This document shows positions 1-6,307 of a stretch of DNA of 14,172 bases, one piece after another. The first letter of the stretch is position 1. Each line of letters begins with the position of its first letter. A program made the translations under genes and the position numbers. Location of the stretch: NCBI GenBank assembly GCA_964388485.1, contig CAYMAS010000067.1:1-14172 (forward strand). Direction: 5' to 3'. The stretch comes from JBCDKH01 sp964388485. GTDB taxonomy: Bacteria; Planctomycetota; Phycisphaerae; Tepidisphaerales; Tepidisphaeraceae. The notes below the pieces were generated by a model. It ran no database searches. It saw only the letters and a program-made list of their open reading frames with translations, and was not told where the DNA came from.

Positions 1-15
1 CCTGCGAAGCTGTGG

Positions 16-246
16 CTACGACTCATGAGCGACCAAGACGCCATCTGCTCTAAGCGTCACGATGTGGCTCGTGTCGATGACGCGGAAGTGGCCGTCCTTG
101 TCGTAGACGATGGCCTCCGCCTCGTCAGGCGAGAGCATCGCGTAGTCCGGGTGGATGACGGTGAACGTGTCGCCGTCCGTTGTCTTGATGTCGAATTGCC
201 GGAACGGCTCGATCTTGAGCATGTCGCGGAAAGACCTGTGGTTCAT
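16..246 (-). CDS. Small protein of unknown function, paralogue of the 1858-2118 gene
   Basis: A 76-aa soluble protein with no signal peptide or membrane segment. It shares a clear pattern with the 86-aa product at 1858-2118: PF..FDIKT.DGDT near residues 14-27, then HPD, SPD, a tyrosine two residues before a D-G-H triplet, R, and a closing VT. The compact pattern of short hydrophobic strands suggests a small beta-rich domain (inference). I recall similar unnamed proteins (PF.PF.I...DG...V.HPD...SP...) as frequent in planctomycete genomes, but no function is known to me. The ATG at 246 is chosen because the homology starts about ten residues later and a -10-like GATCAT ends 6 nt upstream; the frame stays open further upstream, but that stretch is low-complexity shadow sequence. 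It follows vapC on the same strand after a 71-bp gap, so read-through from the toxin operon is possible. Confidence 0.72.
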   Translation of the reverse strand: MNHRSFRDMLKIEPFRQFDIKTTDGDTFTVIHPDYAMLSPDEAEAIVYDKDGHFRVIDTSHIVTLRADGVLVAHES

Positions 247-252
247 GGCCGG

Positions 253-258
253 ATGATC
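253..258 (-). promoter_or_regulatory. Possible -10 element for the 16-246 gene
   Basis: On the minus strand the hexamer GATCAT ends 6 nt before the ATG at 246. It matches the window's TANNNT pattern at the key A and final T but not at the first T, so it is the weakest member of the set. No -35 is visible. Confidence 0.3.
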
Positions 259-297
259 AACGTGTTTATCTCGAAACGTGCAGCCCGTGAGCGTCGC

Positions 298-316
298 CGG
301 CAACAAAAGGTTGCCG
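298..316 (-). terminator. Hairpin just after the vapC stop codon
   Basis: A perfect 7-bp stem (CGGCAAC/GTTGCCG) with a 5-nt loop begins 2 nt after the vapC stop. On the minus strand the loop reads CTTTT. There is no downstream T-run, so it is not a classical intrinsic terminator. It could be a Rho-dependent pause site or an mRNA 3'-end stabiliser separating vapC from the small gene downstream. Confidence 0.35.
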
Positions 317-317
317 C

Positions 318-725
318 TCAACCCGGCACCACACGGAGGTGGCCGAACTGGCGAAAGTGCGTGTCGAAGGCAAAAGCGGTCTCGATACCGAGCCGGCGAG
401 TAACGGCATGGCTGGAGCAGTCGGTGAAGCTCCACGCTTTGTCCGCGTAGCGACGGAAGACGTGCCACGCGTTGGCGACGTCGTCATCGTTCAGGAAGTG
501 AACCCGCCCAAGCTGACCCGCGAAGAAGCGATGGCCCATCTCGATCGCCCGCTGCGGCTCCCCGCGCATTCTCAACAACGTCAGCGTCTCATCCACCACA
601 TAATCGGTGGTCAGCAGCGGGCCCTCGTTCGCCGAGAACCATGTTGATGCAGCGGCGTGATTGGCATCACGAGGTACTGCCAACGCATACCAAGCACCGG
701 TATCTACAAAAGTATCAGAGCTCAC
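318..725 (-). CDS. vapC: VapC-type PIN-domain toxin ribonuclease
   Basis: A 135-aa PIN-domain protein of normal VapC length. The four acidic residues that bind Mg2+/Mn2+ in this family are all visible: D8 in FVDTGAW, E46 in VVDETLTLL, D102 in WSFTDCSS and D121 in FAFDTHF. PIN toxins of this kind are metal-dependent RNases that cut tRNA or rRNA and stop translation; the target here cannot be told from sequence. The start is GTG at 725, which shares GTGA with the stop of the upstream antitoxin (4-bp overlap). The two are therefore probably translationally coupled, the usual arrangement for such modules. The active site looks intact, so the toxin is likely functional (inference). Confidence 0.92.
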   Translation of the reverse strand: MSSDTFVDTGAWYALAVPRDANHAAASTWFSANEGPLLTTDYVVDETLTLLRMRGEPQRAIEMGHRFFAGQLGRVHFLNDDDVANAWHVFRRYADKAWSFTDCSSHAVTRRLGIETAFAFDTHFRQFGHLRVVPG

Positions 726-961
726 TCTGAATCCTTATATAGAACATCGTCATGATTCTGACTGGTGCGATCTTCAGCGGGACCGGAGAAGCTTGAAGGT
801 AAATTCGTGATCTCGGCCATTGCAGCCTTGGCCTGCTCAGGATCCCACGGGTCTTCGTCGGACAGAATTACAGTCACCCGCTGCCCTTCGGAGAGATCAA
901 GTGGAGCAAGTGGACGAAGGACGCCACCGGCAAATTCCGCCTCGATCGTCTGGTGGGCCAT
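722..961 (-). CDS. DUF104 / AF2212-like antitoxin
   Basis: A 79-aa protein matching the AF2212-like (DUF104) antitoxin family. It has an N-terminal beta-hairpin pattern, IEAEFAGGVLRPLAPLDLSE followed by GQRVTVIL, and an acidic, flexible C-terminal tail ending HDDVLYKDSE. In this family the N-terminal part is a small beta-rich fold and the tail usually wraps around and blocks the cognate PIN toxin. The gene directly precedes vapC with a 4-bp overlap, which strongly supports the pairing. It starts at ATG 961, 31 bp after the thiG stop on the same strand. A TAGCAT hexamer 5 nt upstream of the ATG, with GTGACA 18 nt further up, suggests its own promoter rather than dependence on thiG transcription. 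The alternative of a longer N-terminus is unlikely, since upstream residues are non-homologous low-complexity sequence. Confidence 0.88.
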   Translation of the reverse strand: MAHQTIEAEFAGGVLRPLAPLDLSEGQRVTVILSDEDPWDPEQAKAAMAEITNLPSSFSGPAEDRTSQNHDDVLYKDSE

Positions 962-966
962 GCCGG

Positions 967-996
967 ATGCTACCCGCTTGCAGCGGTGCGTGTCAC
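967..996 (-). promoter_or_regulatory. Promoter of the antitoxin-toxin operon
   Basis: On the minus strand GTGACA (991-996), an 18-nt spacer and TAGCAT (967-972) are followed by 5 nt and the antitoxin ATG. The -35 overlaps the thiG stop codon. It resembles a sigma-70-type promoter giving a nearly leaderless mRNA. Confidence 0.5.
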
Positions 997-1826
997 TCCC
1001 CCGGGATGTAGCTGATCGCCCCCTGCATTGGGCTGCTGGCGGTCGCGTATCGCTTGGCGGGAATGCGGCCGGCGTGGTAGCCGTGGTAGCCGGCGAGGAG
1101 CGCGTGGCGCATGGCGGTCGCCATCGTGATGGGGTCGGTCGCGTGGGCGATGCCGGTATTGAGGAGGACGCCGTCGGCGCCGCATTCCATGGCGATCGTG
1201 ACGTCCGACGGCGTGCCGACGCCGGCGTCGACGATGACGGGATAACTCGCATCGCCCTCCTTGAGCAGTTCGAGGCAGAGGCTGATGTTGAGGCGGTTGA
1301 GCACGCCCTGGCCGCTGCCGATGGGGCTGCCGGCGGGCATCACCGCGGCCGCGCCGGCCTCCTTCAAGTGCATCGCGGCGATCGGGTCGTCGCTGCTGTA
1401 GCACAGGACCTGGAAGCCTTCCTTAACGAGTTCCTTGGTGGCTTCAAGCGTGCCGTGCGGATCGGGCAGGAGCGTCTTCTTGTCGCCGAGGACTTCGAGC
1501 TTTACCCAACCGGCACCGGCGTTGCCTTGCTTTTCGAGCAGTTCGCGGCCGAGCAGGCTGACGCGGATGGCGTCTTCGGCAGTGAAGCAGCCGGCGGTGT
1601 TGGGCAGGATCGTATAGCGGTCGAGGTCGAGATGGTCGAGCAGGCTCTTGCCGTCGGAGCCGATGAGGCGTTCGCGACGGACAGCCACGGTCACGACGCG
1701 GCAGCCGCTGGCGTCGAGGGCACGGGCCATGACTTGCGGGTCGCTGTACTTGCCGGTGCCGGCGAACAGGCGGTGCTCGAGGCGGTCGAGGGTGACGTTG
1801 CCGATGGTCAGCGGCGGGCTCTGCAT
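993..1826 (-). CDS. thiG: Thiazole synthase ThiG
   Basis: A 277-aa TIM-barrel enzyme that makes the thiazole phosphate moiety of thiamine from 1-deoxy-D-xylulose 5-phosphate, dehydroglycine and sulfur delivered by ThiS thiocarboxylate. Family hallmarks are present in order: LFAGTGKY near residue 20, TVAVRR near 46, LPNTAGC near 74, the Schiff-base lysine K109 in GWVKLEV, MPAGSPIGSGQG near 164, and VDAGVGTPSD near 199. Length is slightly above the usual ~255-265 aa because of a short C-terminal tail. I place the start at ATG 1826, not the in-frame ATG at 1859. Homology begins right there, and an exact TACCGT sits 6 nt upstream. Its partner gene thiS lies at 7461 on the other strand, outside any shared operon. 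Downstream lies the antitoxin-toxin pair. Confidence 0.95.
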   Translation of the reverse strand: MQSPPLTIGNVTLDRLEHRLFAGTGKYSDPQVMARALDASGCRVVTVAVRRERLIGSDGKSLLDHLDLDRYTILPNTAGCFTAEDAIRVSLLGRELLEKQGNAGAGWVKLEVLGDKKTLLPDPHGTLEATKELVKEGFQVLCYSSDDPIAAMHLKEAGAAAVMPAGSPIGSGQGVLNRLNISLCLELLKEGDASYPVIVDAGVGTPSDVTIAMECGADGVLLNTGIAHATDPITMATAMRHALLAGYHGYHAGRIPAKRYATASSPMQGAISYIPGE

Positions 1827-1832
1827 GTCGAG

Positions 1833-1838
1833 ACGGTA
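1833..1838 (-). promoter_or_regulatory. -10 element of thiG
   Basis: TACCGT on the minus strand ends 6 nt before the thiG ATG at 1826, which would place transcription start at or next to the A of the ATG. It lies 5 bp from the opposing -10 of the divergent small gene. No good -35 is visible. Confidence 0.5.
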
Positions 1839-1843
1839 CGTCG

Positions 1844-1849
1844 TATGCT
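1844..1849 (+). promoter_or_regulatory. -10 element of the 1858-2118 gene
   Basis: TATGCT ends 8 nt before the ATG at 1858, back to back with the thiG -10 on the opposite strand. RNA polymerase could not occupy both at once, so the two genes may compete (inference). Confidence 0.45.
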
Positions 1850-1857
1850 TCGAAGTC

Positions 1858-2118
1858 ATGGCGAAGCGACCTGTACCGGCACCCGTTCACGAGCATCTCG
1901 GCGAAATGCTCCGCGCGCAACCGTTTGTCCCGTTCGACATCAAAACGGCAGATGGCGACACGATCCACATCGTCCACCCGGACTTTGTCGCACGGTCACC
2001 GGATGGCCGAAGTGCGATGGCTTACGAGTCAGATGGTCATCCTCGATTGGTGAACCTTCAAATGGTCGTCACGATCGAGCCCAGGAAGCAGCCGACCAAG
2101 AAGAAGGCCAAGCGGTAG
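1858..2118 (+). CDS. Small protein of unknown function, paralogue of the 16-246 gene
   Basis: An 86-aa protein clearly related to the 76-aa product at 16-246. It shares the E-M-L..PF..FDIKT.DGDT core (residues 16-36), then a V-H-P-D block, SPD, a tyrosine, DGHPR, and a VVT near residue 76. It differs by a longer N-terminus and a very basic C-terminal tail (KQPTKKKAKR) that could bind nucleic acid or ribosomes (inference only). There is no signal peptide or membrane helix. The ATG at 1858 is chosen because a TATGCT hexamer lies 8 nt upstream and no other start fits. It is divergent from thiG with 31 bp between start codons and is followed 22 bp later by deoC. Function is unknown; two copies within 2 kb suggest local duplication. 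Confidence 0.72.
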   Translation: MAKRPVPAPVHEHLGEMLRAQPFVPFDIKTADGDTIHIVHPDFVARSPDGRSAMAYESDGHPRLVNLQMVVTIEPRKQPTKKKAKR

Positions 2119-2128
2119 CTTCGACCCG

Positions 2129-2134
2129 TAGGGT
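2129..2134 (+). promoter_or_regulatory. -10 element of deoC
   Basis: TAGGGT ends exactly 6 nt before the deoC ATG and lies within the 22-bp gap after the preceding stop codon. deoC may therefore have its own leaderless transcript as well as read-through from upstream. Confidence 0.45.
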
Positions 2135-2140
2135 GGCGGC

Positions 2141-2815
2141 ATGAACGACCTCGCGAGCTACCTCGATGCCGCCGTGTTGAAGCCGGAAATGACGCGGGAG
2201 GAGGCGGAGGAGGCGATCCGGCACTGCATTAAGCTCGCCACCAAAACCGTCTGCGTGCGGCCTTGTGACGTGCCGTTGGCGAAGGAGCTGTGCGACGGCA
2301 CGAGCACAGGCGTCTGTGTCGTCCTCGGCTTTCCGCACGGGTGCGGCTTGACGGCGGCGAAGGTGGCGGAGGCGAAGCTGTACAGGGAGATGGGGGTGGC
2401 GGAGATCGACATGGTCGCCAACTTCGGCCGGGCGCGGGGCGGGGATTGGGACGAAGTGCGGGACGACATCGCCGCCGTCGTCGAGGCGGCGGGCGACGTG
2501 CCGATCAAGGTCATCTTCGAGACCGTGCACCTCGATGAGTCACAGATCCGCAGGCTCGTCGACGTGTGCATCGAGGCGAAGGCGGCGTTCGTCAAGACGT
2601 CGACCGGCTTCAACGGTGACGGCGCGAGCGATGCGGCGGTAGGGGCGATGGTCGATCAGGCGGCAGGGCGGATCGGAGTCAAACCCAGCGGCGGCATCCG
2701 TGACGCGGCCAAGGCCAGGCACTTCATCGAGATGGGTGCGACACGCCTGGGCGTCGGGTGGACGAGCTGCGACGCAATCGTCACCGGCGAGTCGGCCGGC
2801 GGCAGCGGGTACTGA
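2141..2815 (+). CDS. deoC: Deoxyribose-phosphate aldolase DeoC
   Basis: A 224-aa class I aldolase that splits 2-deoxy-D-ribose 5-phosphate into glyceraldehyde 3-phosphate and acetaldehyde, the last step of deoxynucleoside catabolism. Typical short-type DeoC signatures are present: LDAAVLKPE near residue 8, CVRPCDV near 38, GFPHG at 63-67, EIDMV with D90, the Schiff-base lysine K152 in FVKTSTGF, the second lysine K181 in GVKPSGGIR, and RLGVGWTS near 202. All catalytic residues are present and the length is normal. The ATG at 2141 begins right at the family N-terminus (LASYLDA), with a TAGGGT hexamer 6 nt upstream. No other nucleoside-salvage gene is nearby, so its context gives no pathway information. 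Confidence 0.95.
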   Translation: MNDLASYLDAAVLKPEMTREEAEEAIRHCIKLATKTVCVRPCDVPLAKELCDGTSTGVCVVLGFPHGCGLTAAKVAEAKLYREMGVAEIDMVANFGRARGGDWDEVRDDIAAVVEAAGDVPIKVIFETVHLDESQIRRLVDVCIEAKAAFVKTSTGFNGDGASDAAVGAMVDQAAGRIGVKPSGGIRDAAKARHFIEMGATRLGVGWTSCDAIVTGESAGGSGY

Positions 2816-2823
2816 GCCGAGGG

Positions 2824-2835
2824 ACGCCGCGGCGT
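2824..2835 (+). repeat. 12-bp perfect palindrome
   Basis: ACGCCGCGGCGT is a perfect inverted repeat 9 bp after the deoC stop and about 20 bp upstream of the -10 of the next gene. It could be an operator half-site pair or a weak attenuating stem, but one short GC-rich palindrome is only modest evidence. Confidence 0.25.
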
Positions 2836-2856
2836 GTGGTTCATGACAGCTGCGGC

Positions 2857-2862
2857 TACCCT
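2857..2862 (+). promoter_or_regulatory. -10 element of the glycosyltransferase cluster
   Basis: TACCCT ends 8 nt before the ATG at 2871. It is likely the main promoter of the three-gene surface-glycan cluster. No clear -35 is seen. Confidence 0.45.
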
Positions 2863-2870
2863 TGCGGTTC

Positions 2871-4496
2871 ATGTCCGGCAGCGGCGCAACGGCTCAAGAC
2901 GACGCGGCGGACGAGGGAGAGTCAATTAAGGGTGAGCCAGCGGATCGTCGCTTCAAGCGAATCGAGTTGCCAATCGCGGCGTTGTTGTTGACGGCGCTGG
3001 TCGTGACGCAGCTCTATCTCGTCGGCACGCCGAAAGAATCGCTCGGCAGCGACCTGTGGTACGACGAGATCGTCGCCTGGACGCTGGCGACGGATCCGGA
3101 TCCCGAGCGGGTGATGCGGGCGATTCGGACCGGCTTCGATGTGAGTCCGCCGACGCTGACGTGGTTGCAGCGGACGGCCATCGCGTGGTTCGGCCAGAGT
3201 ATCGCGACGCTGCGTGGGTTGGCGTTGACGTCGTTGATGCTGGCGGTGCTGGCACTGTTCGTCATCGCCCGTCGCGTCGTCGGGCCTGTGGCGGCCTTCG
3301 CGGCGGCGTTGGTGCCTTGGGCGACGGACCTGGGCGTGCGGCACGGGTTTGAACTGCGGTTCTACGGCCCGTTGCTCGCGGCGACGGCTTGGACGGCAGT
3401 GTTCCTGCCGAGTGTCTTCGATCCCGTCGCTTCCCATCGTCGCACGGCGAGTCGCATTGCCTTTGCCGTGACAGCCATGCTGACATGCGGGTTGCACTAC
3501 TTTGGCATCATCGGCTGGACCTTGCTGGTGCTGCCGTCGTTGTGGGTTCACCGCCGTCGGCTGCTGTGGCCGCTGGGCTGGCGGGAGTCGGTCGGGCGTT
3601 GGCTGGCCTTGGCGGCTGGGCCGGTCGTGTTGGTTCTGTTTTTGCCGACGATGTACGAGCAGTCGGCTCGGCGTGGGACGGCAACGTGGATCAAGCCGTT
3701 GATGTTGGACGAGGTTCTGCCGTATTTGCTATCGGCGTGGACGCTGGTGCCGATGATCGCGGTACTGGCGGCGACGGCGATCAGTCTGAAGGAGCCGCGA
3801 TGGCCGCTGCGACTGTCACCAGCCATGCGAGGCGTCGGATGGCTGATGCTGGTGCCGGTGTTTCTGGTGTTCTACACCTTTTTGACGCAACCGGTGGTGG
3901 AGCTTCGGTACGCGATCGTCATGCTGATCGCGATGAGCTTGATGGCTGCGCTGCTGCTCCGCCTCGCGGGCACGGTCGGCCGGTGGACGGCGCTCGTGCT
4001 GATCTGCGTGCTCTCGACGCTCCAGCTTCAGCGGGACGACACGATCCGGCGTGAGCGAATCCAGAAACACGAGTTGCAAACAGGCCTACTCGGCTTCGCC
4101 TGCCCGGAGCTCGGTGTCCGCATGATCTACGTCCGGCACAAGGAGGCTCTCGAAGCGTCTTACTACCTGCACGACGCCGAATCCGGCCACTATTGGGAGA
4201 ATCCGGCGACTCGGACGGACGTGCTCGATCCGGTGCCGCTGCGATACGGAGCCTTCGATGATGCGCAGCGGGCGGTCAACGAGTGGCATTCGCAGCGGGC
4301 TTTCGAAGCCGTGTATGGCGATCAGCCCGGAGGCCCGCAGTTCGTCCCGCCGCCGGGGCCGACGGAAACGTTTTACCTGCACGATCAAGGGATCTTGCGA
4401 TACGAGGTCGCTTTTCCTTTCCACGAGCGTGTGGCTCGGGGCCCCGGCTATCTCAAGTTCGCGCCGAAGCCGCCGGAGCTGATCGAAGCGCCCTGA
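2871..4496 (+). CDS. Membrane GT-C glycosyltransferase (PMT/ArnT-like)
   Basis: A 541-aa polytopic membrane protein of the GT-C type (GT39/PMT_2-like). After a ~30-residue cytoplasmic N-terminus comes a first membrane helix (about 34-52). An extracytoplasmic loop follows with the acidic motif DLWYDEIVAW (D65, E66), where GT-C enzymes place their catalytic acidic residue. ELRFYGPLLA near 161 matches the R-x-Y region of the family. Many hydrophobic helices continue to about residue 385, followed by a soluble C-terminal domain of roughly 150 residues. Such enzymes transfer a sugar from a polyprenyl-phosphate donor to a lipid, protein or glycan outside the membrane; the acceptor here is unknown. 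The start is ATG 2871; a TTG three codons earlier is possible but would run into the -10 hexamer. The GT2 gene follows after 39 bp, and a GT2 of that type normally makes the donor for a GT-C enzyme. Confidence 0.82.
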   Translation: MSGSGATAQDDAADEGESIKGEPADRRFKRIELPIAALLLTALVVTQLYLVGTPKESLGSDLWYDEIVAWTLATDPDPERVMRAIRTGFDVSPPTLTWLQRTAIAWFGQSIATLRGLALTSLMLAVLALFVIARRVVGPVAAFAAALVPWATDLGVRHGFELRFYGPLLAATAWTAVFLPSVFDPVASHRRTASRIAFAVTAMLTCGLHYFGIIGWTLLVLPSLWVHRRRLLWPLGWRESVGRWLALAAGPVVLVLFLPTMYEQSARRGTATWIKPLMLDEVLPYLLSAWTLVPMIAVLAATAISLKEPRWPLRLSPAMRGVGWLMLVPVFLVFYTFLTQPVVELRYAIVMLIAMSLMAALLLRLAGTVGRWTALVLICVLSTLQLQRDDTIRRERIQKHELQTGLLGFACPELGVRMIYVRHKEALEASYYLHDAESGHYWENPATRTDVLDPVPLRYGAFDDAQRAVNEWHSQRAFEAVYGDQPGGPQFVPPPGPTETFYLHDQGILRYEVAFPFHERVARGPGYLKFAPKPPELIEAP

Positions 4497-4521
4497 TGTG
4501 GAGGAGCGTCGCGAATCGCGT

Positions 4522-4527
4522 TAGTCT
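4522..4527 (+). promoter_or_regulatory. Possible internal -10 before the GT2 gene
   Basis: TAGTCT ends 8 nt before the TTG start at 4536, the same spacing as for the upstream gene of the cluster. It may allow separate transcription of the GT2-methyltransferase pair and supports the TTG start. Read-through from the upstream gene is also likely. Confidence 0.35.
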
Positions 4528-4535
4528 CGCCGACG

Positions 4536-5585
4536 TTGAGCGACGTTGATGCACATCGTGGTAGGCAGGCGTGGCCGTTTGACGGGCAGGCGTGGCCGAT
4601 CGACGGCAGAATCCTCGTTTTGTTGCCGGTCTACAACGACTGGCCGGCGTTGAAGAGGTTGCTGCCGACGTTGGACGAGGCGTTGGCTAAGGCGAACCGG
4701 CAGGCCGACGTGTTGATCGTCGACGACGCTTCATCGAATCGCCCGACGACGGCGGACGTGCTGAATGTCGATGCACCGTTGCGGGCGATCGGCGACGTCA
4801 GCGTGCTAGGTTTGCGGCGGAATCTTGGGCATCAGCGGGCCATCGCCATCGGCCTGGCATGGCTGGAGCGACGACGCGACGTCGGGGCGGTGGTGGTGAT
4901 GGATGCCGACGGCGAGGACGACCCGCAGGACGTGCCGCGGCTGTTGAGCGTGTGTGCGACCGATCCGCGTCAGCCGGTGGTCTTCGCGGAGCGGCGTCGC
5001 CGCAGCGAGTCGCCGACGTTCATCGTGCTGTATCACGCGTTTCGACTGATTCACCGCGTCTTGACGGGGCACGGGGTGCGGGTGGGCAACTTCAGCGTCG
5101 TGCCGCGGCGTCGGCTCGGGAGCTTGAGTGTCGTCAGCGAGCTGTGGAACCACTACGCCGCGGCGGTGTTTCGCTCGCGTCAGCCGATCAAGCTGGTGCC
5201 GACGCACCGGGCATCCCGGCTCAGCGGTACGGGGACGATGAACCTGACGAGCCTCATCGTCCACGGCCTCAGCGCGCTGAGCGTTTGGGGCGACGTCATC
5301 GGCGTGCGGCTGCTCGTGGTGGCGGTCGGATTGATCGTCACCAGCACCGCGGCGCTCGTCGCGGCGACGGCGATTCGACTCTTCACCGATTGGGCGGTAC
5401 CCGGTTGGGCGACGGCTGCGGCGGGGCTGTCGGCGATCGCGTTGTTGCAGTCGTTGCTTTTTGCGAGCCTGTTTGTCTTCACCATCCTCGGCAATCGCCA
5501 AGGCACCAGCTTCCTGCCAAGACGCGACCACCGCCACTACATAGCCGGCGTGCGGCAACTGTATCCGGAGCCCTCCGAGTCATGA
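4536..5585 (+). CDS. GT2 family glycosyltransferase, GtrB/DPM1-like
   Basis: A 349-aa protein with an N-terminal GT-A domain and two C-terminal membrane helices (about 255-280 and 293-317). Visible motifs are LVLLPVYND near 27, the nucleotide-binding IVDDASS (D63, D64), NLGHQRAIAIGLAWL near 96, and the metal-binding DAD motif (D123, D125) in VVMDADGEDDP. GtrB/DPM1-like enzymes transfer a sugar from a nucleotide sugar to polyprenyl phosphate at the inner membrane face. That fits the GT-C gene just upstream, which would use the product. The start is taken as TTG 4536 because no ATG or GTG is in frame before the catalytic core and TAGTCT lies 8 nt upstream. The N-terminal extension holds a tandem QAWPFDG/QAWPIDG repeat. 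The stop overlaps the methyltransferase start as ATGA. The sugar is unknown. Confidence 0.87.
   Translation: MSDVDAHRGRQAWPFDGQAWPIDGRILVLLPVYNDWPALKRLLPTLDEALAKANRQADVLIVDDASSNRPTTADVLNVDAPLRAIGDVSVLGLRRNLGHQRAIAIGLAWLERRRDVGAVVVMDADGEDDPQDVPRLLSVCATDPRQPVVFAERRRRSESPTFIVLYHAFRLIHRVLTGHGVRVGNFSVVPRRRLGSLSVVSELWNHYAAAVFRSRQPIKLVPTHRASRLSGTGTMNLTSLIVHGLSALSVWGDVIGVRLLVVAVGLIVTSTAALVAATAIRLFTDWAVPGWATAAAGLSAIALLQSLLFASLFVFTILGNRQGTSFLPRRDHRHYIAGVRQLYPEPSES
4564..4605 (+). repeat. Tandem 21-bp duplication inside the GT2 gene
   Basis: Two adjacent 21-bp units, 4564-4584 and 4585-4605, are identical except for two bases (TTT versus ATC). They encode QAWPFDG-QAWPIDG in the N-terminal extension. 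The in-frame unit length keeps the gene open, as expected from replication slippage. Confidence 0.8.
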
Positions 5586-6307
5586 CCCCACAGCACTACG
5601 TCGGCACCGAGCTCGACCTCTTTGAAGCGGCCACGAACTGGAAGTCGTACTGGGGCTCCCGGGTCCGGCCTTACCTCGGGCCGCGCGTGCTGGAGATTGG
5701 TGCGGGTCATGGCGGCACGACCCGCGTCCTGGCGACGGGCGAGCACGAGCAGTGGGACCTGATCGAGCCCGACCCACAACTGGCCGACACCGCCCGAAGC
5801 AAGCTGAGCGACGGCGTTCTGCCGAGCTACTGCAACGTCGTCACCGGCACGATCGCCGATGTCGCCGACGAGCCGACCTACGACGCGGTGCTCTACATCG
5901 ACGTGCTCGAACACCTGGCCGACGACTCGGACGAGGTGGTACGAGCCGCCCGTCGGCTCAAGCCGGGCGGCCACCTCATCGGGCTGTCGCCGGCGCACCA
6001 GTGGCTCTTCACGCCGTTCGACCAGAGCATTGGCCACGAGCGTCGCTACTCGCTGGCGACGTGGAAAGCCCTGACGCCGGCGAGCGGATTGGAGCCGGTC
6101 GTGATGGACTACCTCGACAGCGTCGGCCTGTTCGCGAGCCTGGCGAACAGGTTGATGCTGAGGCAGTCGATGCCGACCCCGAAGCAGATCGGCGTCTGGG
6201 ACAAGCTGATGGTCCCCGTCAGCCGCGTGACCGACCGCCTGATCCGCCGCCGGATCGGCAAGAGCGTGTTGGGAGTCTGGCGGCGAACGGTTGACGAAGT
6301 CGGTTAG
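5582..6307 (+). CDS. Class I SAM-dependent methyltransferase
   Basis: A 241-aa Rossmann-fold methyltransferase. Motif I is VLEIGAGHGG (residues 36-45), the ribose-binding acidic position is E62 in LIEPD, and the post-II region YDAVLYIDVLEHLADD spans about 100-115. RLKPGGHLIGLSP follows near 125, and GHERRYSLATW near 151 is typical of small methyltransferases found beside glycosyltransferases. It probably methylates a sugar, glycolipid or lipid-linked intermediate (inference from context); the substrate is unknown. The ATG overlaps the GT2 stop by 4 bp, indicating translational coupling and a shared pathway. The 3' end overlaps the convergent mreB stop by 4 bp, leaving no room for a terminator between them. 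Confidence 0.87.
   Translation: MTPQHYVGTELDLFEAATNWKSYWGSRVRPYLGPRVLEIGAGHGGTTRVLATGEHEQWDLIEPDPQLADTARSKLSDGVLPSYCNVVTGTIADVADEPTYDAVLYIDVLEHLADDSDEVVRAARRLKPGGHLIGLSPAHQWLFTPFDQSIGHERRYSLATWKALTPASGLEPVVMDYLDSVGLFASLANRLMLRQSMPTPKQIGVWDKLMVPVSRVTDRLIRRRIGKSVLGVWRRTVDEVG

Noticed and set aside
1827..1859. Longer thiG starting at ATG 1859, overlapping the divergent ATG in CATG
   Set aside because: The extra 11 residues match nothing in ThiG, whereas ATG 1826 has TACCGT at the same 6-nt spacing seen for other genes.
765..2144. 459-codon plus-strand open frame
   Set aside because: It is antisense to thiG and the antitoxin, has low-complexity composition, and resembles no protein; thiG has full catalytic motifs on the other strand.
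4859..5581. In-frame upstream extension of the methyltransferase
   Set aside because: It overlaps the GT2 gene in another frame and is Arg/Gly-rich shadow sequence; the methyltransferase homology begins at the ATG at 5582.
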